Below, in pieces: positions 9,301 to 17,235 of a stretch of 64,000 nucleotides of DNA (the first letter of the stretch is position 1; each line of letters begins with the position of its first letter). This stretch comes from CAVQBJ01 sp963710725. Lineage in GTDB: Bacteria; Actinomycetota; Thermoleophilia; Solirubrobacterales; Solirubrobacteraceae. The stretch lies in assembly GCA_963710725.1 (NCBI GenBank), contig CAVQBJ010000008.1:1550001-1614000 (forward strand), in the 5' to 3' direction. A model generated the notes under the pieces. The model did no database searches. It was not told the DNA's origin and worked only from the letters and a program-made list of their open reading frames with translations. The position numbers and the translations under genes were made by a program.

Positions 9301-10047
9301 GGTGTTGTCGGGCCCCGCGTCGGTGATGCCGATCACGGCCCAGTCGCCGTTGGTGACCGTCGGGTCGATCGTGACCGGCAGCGCCCCACCCCAGATCGGC
9401 ACGATCAACGGTCCGCCCGAATCGCCCTCGCACGTGTCTGCGCTGTCGATCGTGCTGGGGTAGGTCGGGTCGATCTGGACACCCGAGACCTCCTTCTGGT
9501 ACAGAGTTCCTGCGTCCTGGGCCTGGGGAGTCGTGATGCCGTAGCCCGCCGTCAGCGCGTCAAACGACCCAGAAAACGGGCCGAGCTGATCGGGCTGCAG
9601 CACCGGGAGATAGCTGGTGCCGGGAAGCGGGGCCGGAAGCTTCACGATCGCCACGTCGTCGGGGTCCATGTTGGCGGTCAGGTTGCTCGGGCTCCAGAGC
9701 GGGTCGGGCAGCAGTGCGGACGGGCCGACCGTCTCCGACGGCGGCGGAATGGTCACCGGAACATTGTTGAAACCGACCGAGCGCGACGACGTAACGGTCA
9801 CCTGCTCGACGCCGCTCACCGGATAGACGCAGTGAGCGGCCGTCAGCACCGTCGTCGGACTGATCAACGAACCGCTGCAGAGGGCGGTTCCCTGGTTGGA
9901 GTCGATGACCAGCGCGACCGCCCACGGCCATGATCCCGCCGCGGTCACCGTGGTCCCGTCAAAGATCTGCGGCGTGGCCGTCGCTCCCGCTGCCCCGGGC
10001 AACCCCAGGAACACAACGCAGACCATCAAGCCAATCAGCTTCCGCAC
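6313..10047 (-). CDS. secreted trypsin-like protease with propeller and lamin-tail domains
   Basis: This encodes 1244 residues from GTG at 10047, preceded by AAGGAAGG; the frame further upstream merely crosses tRNA relic B. Signal peptide 1-24. Chymotrypsin-fold domain about 27-250 with the full triad: His72 (LTAAHC), Asp131 (DVAIVKL) and Ser210 (CEGDSGGP). An Ig-like region (about 255-355) is followed by six beta-propeller repeats (LPFTGLSEP..VAVDA.GDVFVAD, about 370-640). Another Ig-like stretch follows, then a lamin-tail domain (GALIVSEVRL...YVDLYNASG, near 760) and more beta domains. The end is a Lys/Arg-rich tail of about 45 residues. The basic tail may bind cell-wall polymers. It is the first gene of a two-gene unit with the lasso-like precursor, which it might process; that is speculation. 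Confidence 0.85.
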   Translation of the reverse strand: MRKLIGLMVCVVFLGLPGAAGATATPQIFDGTTVTAAGSWPWAVALVIDSNQGTALCSGSLISPTTVLTAAHCVYPVSGVEQVTVTSSRSVGFNNVPVTIPPPSETVGPSALLPDPLWSPSNLTANMDPDDVAIVKLPAPLPGTSYLPVLQPDQLGPFSGSFDALTAGYGITTPQAQDAGTLYQKEVSGVQIDPTYPSTIDSADTCEGDSGGPLIVPIWGGALPVTIDPTVTNGDWAVIGITDAGPDNTCTISIDASVASYASFLLPYEEPVDYAPPSVSGDPAVGSQLSCDPGTWSVPTDDTYSWETVGAGGATVISGAHGQTYTPQGTDVGSELECQVQAAAAGFGSPNTATSAPVGPVTATVTNGDYCGTAPTGTAPTASGAEILPFTGVSEPEGVAVDAAGDVFVAGGKVVVERLAGGGQVTLPFTGLSEPYAVAVDAHGDVFVADAGNDDVVELPVGGAQVTLPFTGLSDPESVAVDAAGDVFVADTDKGDVVELPAGGTQVTLPFTGLSEPQAVAVDARGDVFVGDAGTPHDVVELPVGGTQRTLPFSAANGGPFALAVDATGDVFATTGGAADFKPVELPAGGGQVTLPISGLKQSYGVAVDAAGDLFFADTSGHLVAEVPAGSGPTVVSTSLPSPPQPVIEPSALCGSLSGAGQSGADISVAAGTPVSDQGLLSGPNAGSATGTVTYNVYSDEACSDLVSAGTAQAITAAGSLPASPPRTLSTPGTYYWQAVYSGDALNDASTSPCGSQVETVVPLVKPGALIVSEVRLTGPPSQPDDSYVDLYNASGAPVSLDGWELRWETASGGTGDDFLADDVTLAAGAHFLLAQNPAYSLAAVSTPDQYLALPDGSGGLDGVQLQAPGGAISDQVGYAGTDYALGTGLIQPVYPTGDTSEIAFVRRYSAGAPVDTGDNLADFVLVAPDAATAAYGQNTVLGSPSPSNSGSPSQVNAIAQSYLLDPTVKAGVAPNMVYTPPTNGQPVSASNPGTLLIRRTITNVSNPNGPSPVTITRLQIRITGLSTYGEQSDPVFGDPTAPGDAALLADAGEPAATVENGAGTSSLAVAQTTLNQPGSGLNSTLSVTLPLQTGSGSAVGLVPGQSVNVAIAFNVYHDGPFSFAYNVEDDLQPYQPAASVTTTTSTTSTSTPPGAPAAPAAVSGVITPTQVALSSPVAAATSATVTATTTKHTTPKPKAKPAKKRKKHSKAARHTKGTPRATKKKRSPARRDHPARKTSTRRG
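6317..6323 (-). promoter_or_regulatory. ribosome binding site inside protease gene for the RiPP precursor
   Basis: GGAGGGG on the reverse strand lies 6 bases before the ATG at 6310 and upstream of the protease stop codon (6315-6313). Ribosomes terminating on the protease would be positioned to re-initiate on the precursor. This spacing decides the precursor start. Confidence 0.7.
8150..8900 (-). repeat. six tandem propeller-blade coding repeats
   Basis: Within the protease gene, six DNA units with a period of about 117-130 bp recur. They are marked on the plus strand by variants of GGCAACGTCACCTG near 8260, 8390, 8519, 8642, 8765 and 8882. Each encodes one blade (LPFTGLS.P..VAVDA.GDVFVAD). 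Adjacent units are similar enough to recombine, so blade number may vary between strains. Confidence 0.7.
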
Positions 10048-10220
10048 GGCCAACCTTCCTTGTCGTCCCGCGGGCGCCGGCAAAAACCGCACCGACCGCT
10101 CCCGCCCGACGGGCACACACCCGTCGGGAGCGTTGCCCCCTAGATCCGTGATCCGGCGAGGCGCATCCTCCCAGCCCAAGCGACGCAATGTCAAATAGCG
10201 CCCTCTGCGAGAGCAGCGAA

Positions 10221-10266
10221 TGGGCGGTGCTGGGCTCGAACCAGCGACCTCCTGCTTGTAAGGCAG
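10221..10266 (-). repeat. tRNA 3'-end relic (att-like copy B)
   Basis: This 46-base truncated tRNA 3' half is on the reverse strand: anticodon loop CTTACAA, T loop TTCGAGC, acceptor strand ending ACCGCCCA. It is identical to copy C (26789-26834) except at one base. It differs from the local tRNA-Val mainly in the T stem, so its parent is probably another tRNA-Val gene. It lies in the 443-bp gap 10048-10490 between the protease gene and a small membrane gene; I see nothing else there. Confidence 0.7.
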
Positions 10267-10490
10267 CGCCAGGGGCATTTCGACGGTCGCGGAGAGCCAA
10301 GAGCACCGTGACCACGGGCGCTTGCGCCGGAGCTTGCTGCCCGGGCATCTGCGCAATGGCCGCCGGATCGACGCTCTCCGGCTGCGGCTGGACGTCGGCC
10401 GCGCCGCTCGGCGAGCCACGTCCGCGGGCTGTCACCCGGCCATCTGGCCACTCGACGTGACGGGGTAGGCGAGTCGGTGTATCTCGGACG

Positions 10491-10796
10491 ATGTCGTCCA
10501 AGGCCATCTCCGCGGGTCGCCCCTCGCGGCTTCGCACCTGCGCGATCTCGAGTTGTTGGTCGCTGGTTGGTTTCGTCGTGGGCGTTGGCTCGCTCGGGTG
10601 GCTGGGCTGGTGGGGGCTTGCCGCCGGCGGCGCCATGGCGACGGCGGCGAGCTATCTTCAGGCTCGCCATCGAAAGGGGCTCGGCGACGGCGCGCTGCTC
10701 CTGGCGGTCGTCTGGACCGTGGTGTCCTACGCGATGGTGCTGGTCCTCGTCGCGATGGTCATCGCCTACATCGCGTTCACGAACTACACGTGGTGA
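10491..10796 (+). CDS. small two-span membrane protein
   Basis: This encodes 101 residues. Two hydrophobic segments are evident: about residues 24-52, Gly/Trp/Ala-rich, and about 69-93 (LLLAVVWTVVSYAMVLVLVAMVIAYIAF). They are separated by a short basic loop (YLQARHRKGLGDG). The family is not recognised. It is the first gene to the right of tRNA relic B. The N-terminal 20 residues (Ser/Arg-rich) may not be part of the real protein, as no ribosome binding site supports the first ATG. Confidence 0.45.
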   Translation: MSSKAISAGRPSRLRTCAISSCWSLVGFVVGVGSLGWLGWWGLAAGGAMATAASYLQARHRKGLGDGALLLAVVWTVVSYAMVLVLVAMVIAYIAFTNYTW

Positions 10797-11164
10797 CCGG
10801 GGCAGACCGATAAGGGCACTGCCGCGGAGGGCGCGCTGCCCCGCGCTGATCCGAACCTCACCAATTCCGAGCACAGCTGCGTGAGCCGTCTCTCTTTTCG
10901 CCGAGACCCCGAAAACAGGTAAAGCTCGACGCGCCGCGGTGCCGATCCAGCACCCCTAGAGACGTGCTAGGAGCCGGCCCGGCGCAGTAGACACGCTGCT
11001 CGCCCGGCCGCATGTTGTTTCAAAGATGCTCGCAACCTGCACTGGGGGGACACCGGTCACCGATCAGCGCTCGGCCCGTCACCCCGTGTTGGCGACCGGG
11101 TAGGCGGTCACGCCGAGGGATCAGGTAGCGCGCGAAGGGTCAACGAGAGGGAGCCGCAACGATC
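10797..11164 (+). promoter_or_regulatory. long upstream region of the polysaccharide operon
   Basis: These 368 bases lack a convincing gene and precede the first gene of the polysaccharide operon. A purine-rich GAGAGGGAGC element (about 11147-11156) serves the ATG at 11165. The stretch 11040-11130 contains several GC-rich inverted segments and could form a structured 5' leader. I could not match it to a known riboswitch class. It most likely carries the operon promoter. Confidence 0.35.
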
Positions 11165-12070
11165 ATGGACGATCGACGACACATTCGTTCCGGGCAAGGG
11201 GCCCGTTCCGTTCCGAGCCGACAGGTCAGGCGACTGCTGCTCGTCGGGCTGCCGGCCGCGCTCGCGGCCGTGGCCGCCTTTGGCGGATCGGCGCTCGGCG
11301 CCGGTGCGCCGACGGGTCGGCCCGAGCTGACCACCAACAGCCCGCTCGTGTTCAACTTCGTCTCGGTGGGGCAGACGAGCTCACCGCTCACCGCACGCAT
11401 CACCAATTCCGGTGGCGGATCGGCCACGATCAGCGGGATCGTCGTGGCCGGCGACTATCCGACCGACTTCAGCATTCTCAACAACCAGTGCACGGGGGCG
11501 GTGCTCAGGGCCGGCGACTCCTGCACGCTGTCCGTCGAGTTCCACCCGAAGGAGCCCGGCACCCGGGTGGCCGATCTGATGATCAGCGACAACCGCTATC
11601 CGTGTGTCGGCTACATGACGCTGGCCGGCAGCGGCTTCACCGCCAACGTGCCCAACGCCTCGACGGCCAGCTGCCCGCGCCCGGTCGGCACCTCGACCAC
11701 GACGACCACGACGACCAGCGTGTCCTCGACCTCAACCTCGACGTCAACTTCGAGCGCGGGAACGACGAGCGGCGCGCCGGGCACCGACGGGTCCACTGGC
11801 CCCGTCGTCGGGCTCGTGACGAGCGCCGAGTGCACGGCCCGGAATGCCATCGTCATCCACCTCAAGTCGTCGGCCAGCGACAGCAACATCGCGGCTTCGA
11901 TCTACATCGACGGCAGGCTCGCCGCCGCGGTGCACCAGCGCGGCATCACGAACGTCGTGGTGTCCGTCCGCAACAAGCCGTCCGGCCGATACGCGATCGA
12001 GGTTGTGGTCACGCGCGTGAGCGGCACGCAGGTGCGCTCCGCAAGTCCCTACTTCGTGACGTGCGGATGA
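11165..12070 (+). CDS. secreted choice-of-anchor D type protein
   Basis: This encodes 301 residues. A basic N-terminus and hydrophobic segment (RRLLLVGLPAALAAVAAFGG, about 21-40) form a signal peptide or anchor. Residues 50-160 form an Ig-like, choice-of-anchor D type domain (LVFNFVSVGQTSSPLTARITNSGGGSATISG..., then CTLSVEFHPKEPG). A Thr/Ser linker (about 175-215) leads to a second beta domain with Cys. It is the first gene of the exopolysaccharide operon and its TGA overlaps the ATG of the sugar transferase (ATGA at 12067). A surface protein associated with the polymer is plausible. Function unknown. Confidence 0.65.
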   Translation: MDDRRHIRSGQGARSVPSRQVRRLLLVGLPAALAAVAAFGGSALGAGAPTGRPELTTNSPLVFNFVSVGQTSSPLTARITNSGGGSATISGIVVAGDYPTDFSILNNQCTGAVLRAGDSCTLSVEFHPKEPGTRVADLMISDNRYPCVGYMTLAGSGFTANVPNASTASCPRPVGTSTTTTTTTSVSSTSTSTSTSSAGTTSGAPGTDGSTGPVVGLVTSAECTARNAIVIHLKSSASDSNIAASIYIDGRLAAAVHQRGITNVVVSVRNKPSGRYAIEVVVTRVSGTQVRSASPYFVTCG

Positions 12071-13617
12071 TCCCGCCCGAGGAGCCGCACCGCCCGACGA
12101 CGATCGAGTTCTCCGGTGCCGACTTTGCTCTGCCGGCGACACCGGGGCTCCTGGCGACGGGCACGGTCGCGCGACCGGTCAGTCGCGCGAGCGAGTCGTC
12201 GATGCCGCGTGCGCGTCGCTCGCCCCGCCACCGGCGTACGCCGACGATGGTGGCCGTCGACGCGATCCCCTTCCTGCTGGCGTGGGGTCTCTCGAGGCTG
12301 GTGGGCCCGTATCAATCGGTCGCGCTCCTCCAGGACGTCGTCATGGCCGCGGTTGCGGTCACGGCGATCGCCCTGAACGGCGCCTACCGCGACGCGGGGC
12401 GGCCGAGCTTCGTCGCGCCGATGGACCACCGCCTGCTTCACCTACTCGTCCGCTTCGTCGTCGCCTCCTCGCTCGCTGCCTGGGCGGGTGTGCTCGTCGA
12501 CCTCGACTTCGGGCGGGGTGCCGTCGCCCCCGGGGTCGCACTCATCTGGGCCGCGGCCCCCGTGTGGTGGCTGCTGGCCCGCGCCGTCAGCCGGCGCTTC
12601 GTCGACGGGCGGCAACCGAACGGACGGGCGCTGATCATCGGCAGCGGCGAGGTGGCCGAGCGGCTCGCGATGCACCTGGCGCGCAGCGCGCCGAGCCTGG
12701 AGATCGTCGGTCGGGCCGATGACGGCGACGATCCCCGTTTCGGTGGACCGGTGCTGCTGGGCGAGCTCGACGACCTCGCCGCCATCGTCGCACGGAAGCG
12801 GATCGATCACGTCTTCGTCGCCTTCTCGCATCGCGGGGACGCCGCGACCGCCCAGGCCCTGCGGACCTGCGACGCGATCGGCGTCCACACGCTCATCGTG
12901 CCGCGCCTGTTCGACATCCTCGGCGACCGGCCGCGGCCGCTCGTCGTCGGCTCGGTGCCGCTCCACGAGGTACGTCCGGTGGACGCACGCAACGCGCGCG
13001 AACCGGTCAGGCGGGTCATCGACGTCACCATCGCCGCGGTCGCGCTCGTCCTCCTCTCGCCGCTCGTGGTCGGCGCCGCGCTCCTCGTCGCCCTCATCGA
13101 CGGCCGGCCGATCCTGTACCGCCAGGAGCGGATCGGGCGCTACGGCCGACCGTTCAAGGTCCTCAAGTTCCGCACAATGCGCAACGAGCCCGTTCGCAGC
13201 CAGCCGGGGCACGACGCTCCGGTGGCTGGGGCCGCCCAGGAGGACGTGGCCGAGCTCGTGCGTGCCGTCAAGGAGGCGGGCATGGCCGAGGTCACCGGCC
13301 TCGGTCGGCTGCTGCGCGCCACGAGCCTCGACGAGCTGCCACAGCTGTGGAACGTGCTCCGCGGTGACATGAGCATCGTCGGGCCGCGTCCGCTACGCGA
13401 CTTCGAGGTGCGTTCGCTCGAAAGCTGGCAGCTCACGCGGCTGCGCGTTCGGCCCGGAATCACCGGCCTGTGGCAGGTGCGCGGACGCAGTGACCTCGAC
13501 TGGAGCGAGCGCATGCGGCTCGACTACCTCTACGTCCGCCACCGCTCGGTCGTCGAGGACCTGGCGATCATGACGGACACGATCCCGGCGGTCCTCACGC
13601 GACGCGGGGCGATGTGA
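12067..13617 (+). CDS. polyprenyl-phosphate sugar-1-phosphate transferase (WcaJ/WbaP type)
   Basis: This encodes 516 residues starting at the ATGA overlap with the previous gene. It should start repeat-unit assembly by loading a sugar phosphate onto undecaprenyl phosphate at the membrane. After a polar N-terminus (about 60 residues) come hydrophobic segments and a Rossmann-like domain (RALIIGSGEVAERLA, near 190). A membrane segment near 325-350 is followed by the bacterial sugar transferase domain: YRQERIGRYGRPFKVLKFRTM, LLRATSLDELPQLWNVLRGDMS(I)VGPRPL, and RPGITGLWQV.GRSDLDW. All family hallmarks are present. It is probably the committed step of the locus. Confidence 0.92.
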   Translation: MIPPEEPHRPTTIEFSGADFALPATPGLLATGTVARPVSRASESSMPRARRSPRHRRTPTMVAVDAIPFLLAWGLSRLVGPYQSVALLQDVVMAAVAVTAIALNGAYRDAGRPSFVAPMDHRLLHLLVRFVVASSLAAWAGVLVDLDFGRGAVAPGVALIWAAAPVWWLLARAVSRRFVDGRQPNGRALIIGSGEVAERLAMHLARSAPSLEIVGRADDGDDPRFGGPVLLGELDDLAAIVARKRIDHVFVAFSHRGDAATAQALRTCDAIGVHTLIVPRLFDILGDRPRPLVVGSVPLHEVRPVDARNAREPVRRVIDVTIAAVALVLLSPLVVGAALLVALIDGRPILYRQERIGRYGRPFKVLKFRTMRNEPVRSQPGHDAPVAGAAQEDVAELVRAVKEAGMAEVTGLGRLLRATSLDELPQLWNVLRGDMSIVGPRPLRDFEVRSLESWQLTRLRVRPGITGLWQVRGRSDLDWSERMRLDYLYVRHRSVVEDLAIMTDTIPAVLTRRGAM

Positions 13618-14801
13618 GGATGGGACGGGCCCATGTCCTGCACGCGTTCCAGCCGGACATCGGCGGTGTCCCAGCATATGTGCAGCGGCTCAGCGACGGG
13701 CTGCTGAACCGCGGCTGGCAGGTCAGCGCTGCCGGGCCGGCGGCGGTGGTCGAAGCCTGGGGGCTCCCCGCCCGCGGCGCCGGCGCCCACCCGCTCAGCC
13801 TCGGCCGGGTCCCGCGCCCCCTGCGCGACGCCAGGGCGGTCGCGACGCTCGCCGAGCACATCCGCCGCGCCGACGTGGACCTCGTGCACACCCACAGCAC
13901 GAAGGCGGGGCTGGTCGCCGGGTTGGCAGCGCGCCGGGCCGGCGTCCCCGTCGTGCACACGCCGCACTCGTGGGCGTTCGAGATGCGGACGCGGCGACCG
14001 GTGCGGGGTACCTACGCCGCGGTGGAACGCGCCCTGACCCGGCGGTGCCGCAGCGCGATCGTGGCCGTCTCCCACCACGAGCAGCGCGTCGCCCTGGAGT
14101 GGAACGTCGGCAGGGGCGCGCTCATGACCGTGGTCCGCACGGGACTGCCCGCGGCCGAGCTGACGCCCGACCGAGCCGAGGCCCGGGCACAGCTGAGCCT
14201 GGGCGAGGAGGAGCTGGTCGTAGCCTGGGTCGGGCGACGGGCCCCCCAGAAGCGCCCGCGAGACCTGTGCCTGCTGGCCGAGCTGCTCGGCCCCCGGGCG
14301 ACGGTCCTGGCGCTCGGACACGGCCTCTCCGGCACCCCCGAGGGCCTCGAGCTGCTCATCGCCGGCGGCCGCCTCCTCGACGAGGACGTGTCGCCCGCCC
14401 TCGTGTACGCGGCCGCCGACGTGCTGGTGCAGACCTCGGCCTGGGAAGGACTCTCCCTGGCCGTCATCGAGGGCATGCGCGCCGGGCTGCCCGTCGTCGC
14501 CTACGCGGCCGGCGGCACCGTCGAGCAGGTGGCCCACAACGAAAGCGGCTTCCTGACCGAGGTGGGCGACGTGCCCGGCCTCGCCGCCCACGTTCTGGCG
14601 CTCGGCCAAAACCCGGCGCGCCGGCTGGCGATGGGCCGCGCGAGCGCAGCGTACTTCACGAGGCGACATGGCTTCGAGCGCATGCTCGACGAGATGGAGA
14701 CGGTCTACGCCGAGGTCCTCAGACGCGCCGGCGAGCCGGCTCGCCGCGACCAGGCACGCAGCGTCCTGCCGCGGGGGCGTGCGCAGCGGAGCTTCGGGTA
14801 G
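13614..14801 (+). CDS. glycosyltransferase family 4
   Basis: This encodes 395 residues from a GTG overlapping the preceding TGA (GTGA). It has the GT-B fold of family 4: an N-terminal acceptor half with IGGVPAYVQRL and DLVHTHSTKAG, and a C-terminal half with VAWVGRRAPQKRP, then DVLVQTSAWEGLSLAVIEGMRAGLPVVAY (the E-x7-E type donor motif). It probably adds the second sugar of the repeat unit. Sugar specificity cannot be read from sequence. The following gene starts 62 bases downstream, the largest gap inside the operon apart from that around the mini-ORF. Confidence 0.88.
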   Translation: MRMGRAHVLHAFQPDIGGVPAYVQRLSDGLLNRGWQVSAAGPAAVVEAWGLPARGAGAHPLSLGRVPRPLRDARAVATLAEHIRRADVDLVHTHSTKAGLVAGLAARRAGVPVVHTPHSWAFEMRTRRPVRGTYAAVERALTRRCRSAIVAVSHHEQRVALEWNVGRGALMTVVRTGLPAAELTPDRAEARAQLSLGEEELVVAWVGRRAPQKRPRDLCLLAELLGPRATVLALGHGLSGTPEGLELLIAGGRLLDEDVSPALVYAAADVLVQTSAWEGLSLAVIEGMRAGLPVVAYAAGGTVEQVAHNESGFLTEVGDVPGLAAHVLALGQNPARRLAMGRASAAYFTRRHGFERMLDEMETVYAEVLRRAGEPARRDQARSVLPRGRAQRSFG

Positions 14802-14863
14802 CGGCGTCGGTCAGCGCGGCACGGAGCTAAAGATCACCGCCCGCGGGCCGATGCCAACGGACA

Positions 14864-15784
14864 ATGTCGTCCCCTGCGCCGAAACGCGAGCCGGCGCCGC
14901 CGGTATTCCCGCCACAGCCGACGCTCCGTCGGCCCGGCTCCGAGCGAGCGCCGAGGCCCCCCGCCCGGCTCGCCTCCGTGTCGCCGCTCGCGCGGGTCGG
15001 CGACCCGACTCGATGGCCGGTCGTCGAGGGGGGAGGAGCCGGGGTAGCGGACCGGGACGGCACGGCGCGCGTCCTGATGTCGCTGCGCGATGGCGCGTTG
15101 TGCTTCGTGGTCTCGGTGCTGGCGGCGATCGCCGCATACGGCATCGGCCACCACCTTCCCCCGGTCTATCAGGCGTCCGGCACCATCCGGGTGGCGACGG
15201 CGACGCAGAGCGGGATCGCCGACTCGAACGTCACCGCGCAGAACGACCTCGCCTCTCAATACGCTCAACTCGTCGGCTCGAGTGCGGTTGTGGCGATGGC
15301 GGCCAAGACGCTCGGCGCTCCGCCTCAGGCGCTGAGCGGAAAGATCAGCGGCAGCACGGTCGGCGCGCAGAACATCCTCGAGGTGACGGCGACGGCGGGC
15401 ACCGCCGCCGGGGCCGTCGAACGTGCGCAGGCCGCGGTTCCCGCCGTGGCGCTGTACCTGACGCAGCTCACGGCCCAGTTCAACACGGCGTACATGATCG
15501 AGCTGGAGAGCCGGATCAAGAACACCTCGATTCCGGGGGACACCGCGCCGGGCTCGAGGGCCCCGGCCGTGCTCGCGGCCTACGCCAACTCGCGGGCCAC
15601 CGCGCTGTTTCAGGCGCTGCGCGACGCCGCCGGCAACCAGCCGGCCTTCCAGATCGTCACCACCGCAGGCTCGGCCGCCCAGACCGCGCCCAAGCCGAAG
15701 CTCTACGCGCTCGTCGCGTTCATCGTCGTCCTGCTGCTCAGCCTGCGCGTCGCGTTCATCGCCCGGTCCCCGGCGAGACGGTGA
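14864..15784 (+). CDS. Wzz-like polysaccharide co-polymerase
   Basis: This encodes 306 residues. A Pro/Arg-rich cytoplasmic tail (1-65) precedes a first membrane segment (about 77-96, ALCFVVSVLAAIAAYGIG). A long periplasmic-side region begins YQASGTIRVATATQ, typical of Wzz/chain-length determinants, and is rich in Ala/Gln helices. The last membrane segment (about 280-298) is followed by a short basic end. There is no Walker kinase domain, so it is the regulator half only. It probably sets polymer length together with the polymerase encoded next, whose GTG overlaps its stop (GTGA). Confidence 0.75.
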   Translation: MSSPAPKREPAPPVFPPQPTLRRPGSERAPRPPARLASVSPLARVGDPTRWPVVEGGGAGVADRDGTARVLMSLRDGALCFVVSVLAAIAAYGIGHHLPPVYQASGTIRVATATQSGIADSNVTAQNDLASQYAQLVGSSAVVAMAAKTLGAPPQALSGKISGSTVGAQNILEVTATAGTAAGAVERAQAAVPAVALYLTQLTAQFNTAYMIELESRIKNTSIPGDTAPGSRAPAVLAAYANSRATALFQALRDAAGNQPAFQIVTTAGSAAQTAPKPKLYALVAFIVVLLLSLRVAFIARSPARR

Positions 15785-17235
15785 GCTCCCTCCCGCTGGC
15801 CCGCTGGTGGCGCTTCCTGCCCGCCGATGAGTGGCGCTCCCTGCGGCTGACCGTCTTCCTGCTCGGCTCCGTTCTGCTCGTGCTCGCGGGCTCCGGCGTT
15901 CTCGAGACGGCGCTGTTCGCCCAGCCGTCGAACACGAAGTACCTCGTCACCGTGATGGCCGCGGCCCTGGTCACGCTGCTGGTGACGATCAGGGCGCCGC
16001 TGCGGTTCCTCCTGTTCATCGCCATCGTGGTGGCGCCGTTCGACTTCGTCTTCACGTTCCAGGGGCTGCAACCGACGCCGCTGCTCGCCGTCGACGTCGT
16101 CGCGCTGTGCGTCGCCCTGCCGCGGCGCCCGAGGAGCACCGCCTCGCTGGCGCCGGCCGCCGCGGCGCTGCCCCTGCTGCTGCTGCCGGCGATCATCGGA
16201 TCGACCGACCCGGGGTACTGGTTCGTCTGGCTGGGGGTCACGCTGGCCACCGGCTACCTGGCCTTCCTGGTGGCCGGGGAGGACGGCGGCCCGACGCTGA
16301 TCGCCGTCGGCCTGACCCTGACCGCCTTCGTCCAGGGCGCCCTCGCCGTGTGGGAGTTCAAGACCGGGCACCAGCTGAACCTCTACCAGGCCTCGGCCAG
16401 CACGGCGACCTCGGACGAGTACTTCTTCACCTACGGCAGCGTGTTCCGCCCCTCGGGAGCAACCCCAGACCCGATCGGCCTCGGGCAGGTGCTCGCGCTG
16501 TGCATCCCGATGGCCGTGGCACTATGCGCCAGCCTGCGGCGGAGGATCTGGGCCCTCGCCGCGGTGGCGATGGCCGGGGTCGCGGCCCTGGGCCTCGCAC
16601 TGTCGTTGTCTCGGATGAGCCTCGTCGGCGGCTGGGTCGGCATGATTGTCACCCTCGCACTGCTCCCGAAGCGGGTGCGCGTCCAGACGGTCCTGCTCGT
16701 GGCCGCGGCCACGACGCTGGTGGTCCTGATCGCCTTCGGCATCGCCCCGCAGTCGCTATCCAAGCGGATCTCGTCGATCTTCGATCCCACCGCGGCGCAC
16801 GTCTCGACCTCGCAGGGCGACCTCCTGCGGCTACACATCTGGGCGGCCGCGCTGAAGACGATCGAGGCCAATCCGATCACCGGCGTCGGCTTCGGATACC
16901 TGACGCAGTGGCTGCCCAAGTATGGGGTCGCGGTCAACTCCGCGTCGGAGGCCCACGACGTGTATCTCCAGCTGTTCGCCGAGGGCGGCGTGCTCGGAAT
17001 CGTCGCGATCGTCGTCCTGGTCTACAGCTACGTGCGCGATCTCTGGCGCAGCTTCGGTGCCCACCGCATCTGGGTCGCCGGGGCGGCCGGCGCTCTGGTG
17101 GCGCAGCTGCTCGCGTGGTCGACCGACTTTCAGATCAAGTACGTGCAGATCAGCGCCCCCGTCGCGGTCGTCTTCGGGCTCGTGGCCGCACTGGTCGATC
17201 GCCGGGCCGATCCGCCCGCGGAGCGCCTGCCATGA
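15781..17235 (+). CDS. O-antigen polymerase/ligase-like membrane protein (Wzy type)
   Basis: This encodes 484 residues from the GTG of a GTGA overlap. About 11-12 hydrophobic segments are visible. The long extracytoplasmic loop contains DLLRLHIWAAALKTIEANPITGVGFGYL and ASEAHDVYLQLFAEGGVLG, the conserved Wzy_C/WaaL pattern (R..IW..a......P..G.G...; H...l...ae.G..G). It should polymerise lipid-linked repeat units outside the membrane. Polymerase is more likely than ligase given the Wzx and Wzz neighbours. Confidence 0.85.
   Translation: MSSLPLARWWRFLPADEWRSLRLTVFLLGSVLLVLAGSGVLETALFAQPSNTKYLVTVMAAALVTLLVTIRAPLRFLLFIAIVVAPFDFVFTFQGLQPTPLLAVDVVALCVALPRRPRSTASLAPAAAALPLLLLPAIIGSTDPGYWFVWLGVTLATGYLAFLVAGEDGGPTLIAVGLTLTAFVQGALAVWEFKTGHQLNLYQASASTATSDEYFFTYGSVFRPSGATPDPIGLGQVLALCIPMAVALCASLRRRIWALAAVAMAGVAALGLALSLSRMSLVGGWVGMIVTLALLPKRVRVQTVLLVAAATTLVVLIAFGIAPQSLSKRISSIFDPTAAHVSTSQGDLLRLHIWAAALKTIEANPITGVGFGYLTQWLPKYGVAVNSASEAHDVYLQLFAEGGVLGIVAIVVLVYSYVRDLWRSFGAHRIWVAGAAGALVAQLLAWSTDFQIKYVQISAPVAVVFGLVAALVDRRADPPAERLP

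Noticed and set aside
7699..9933. 744-codon open frame on the plus strand
   Set aside because: It is the antisense of the protease gene; Arg/Gly-rich, without domains, and created by the repeats and high GC.
10048..10419. N-terminal extension of the protease to 10419
   Set aside because: The extra 124 residues include YKQEVAGSSPAPP, the usual mistranslation of a tRNA 3' end, and precede a clear signal peptide with its own ribosome binding site.
10950..11150. Riboswitch (cyclic-di-AMP or cyclic-di-GMP type) in the operon leader
   Set aside because: Some G-rich strings look suggestive, but I could not place the conserved core of either class.
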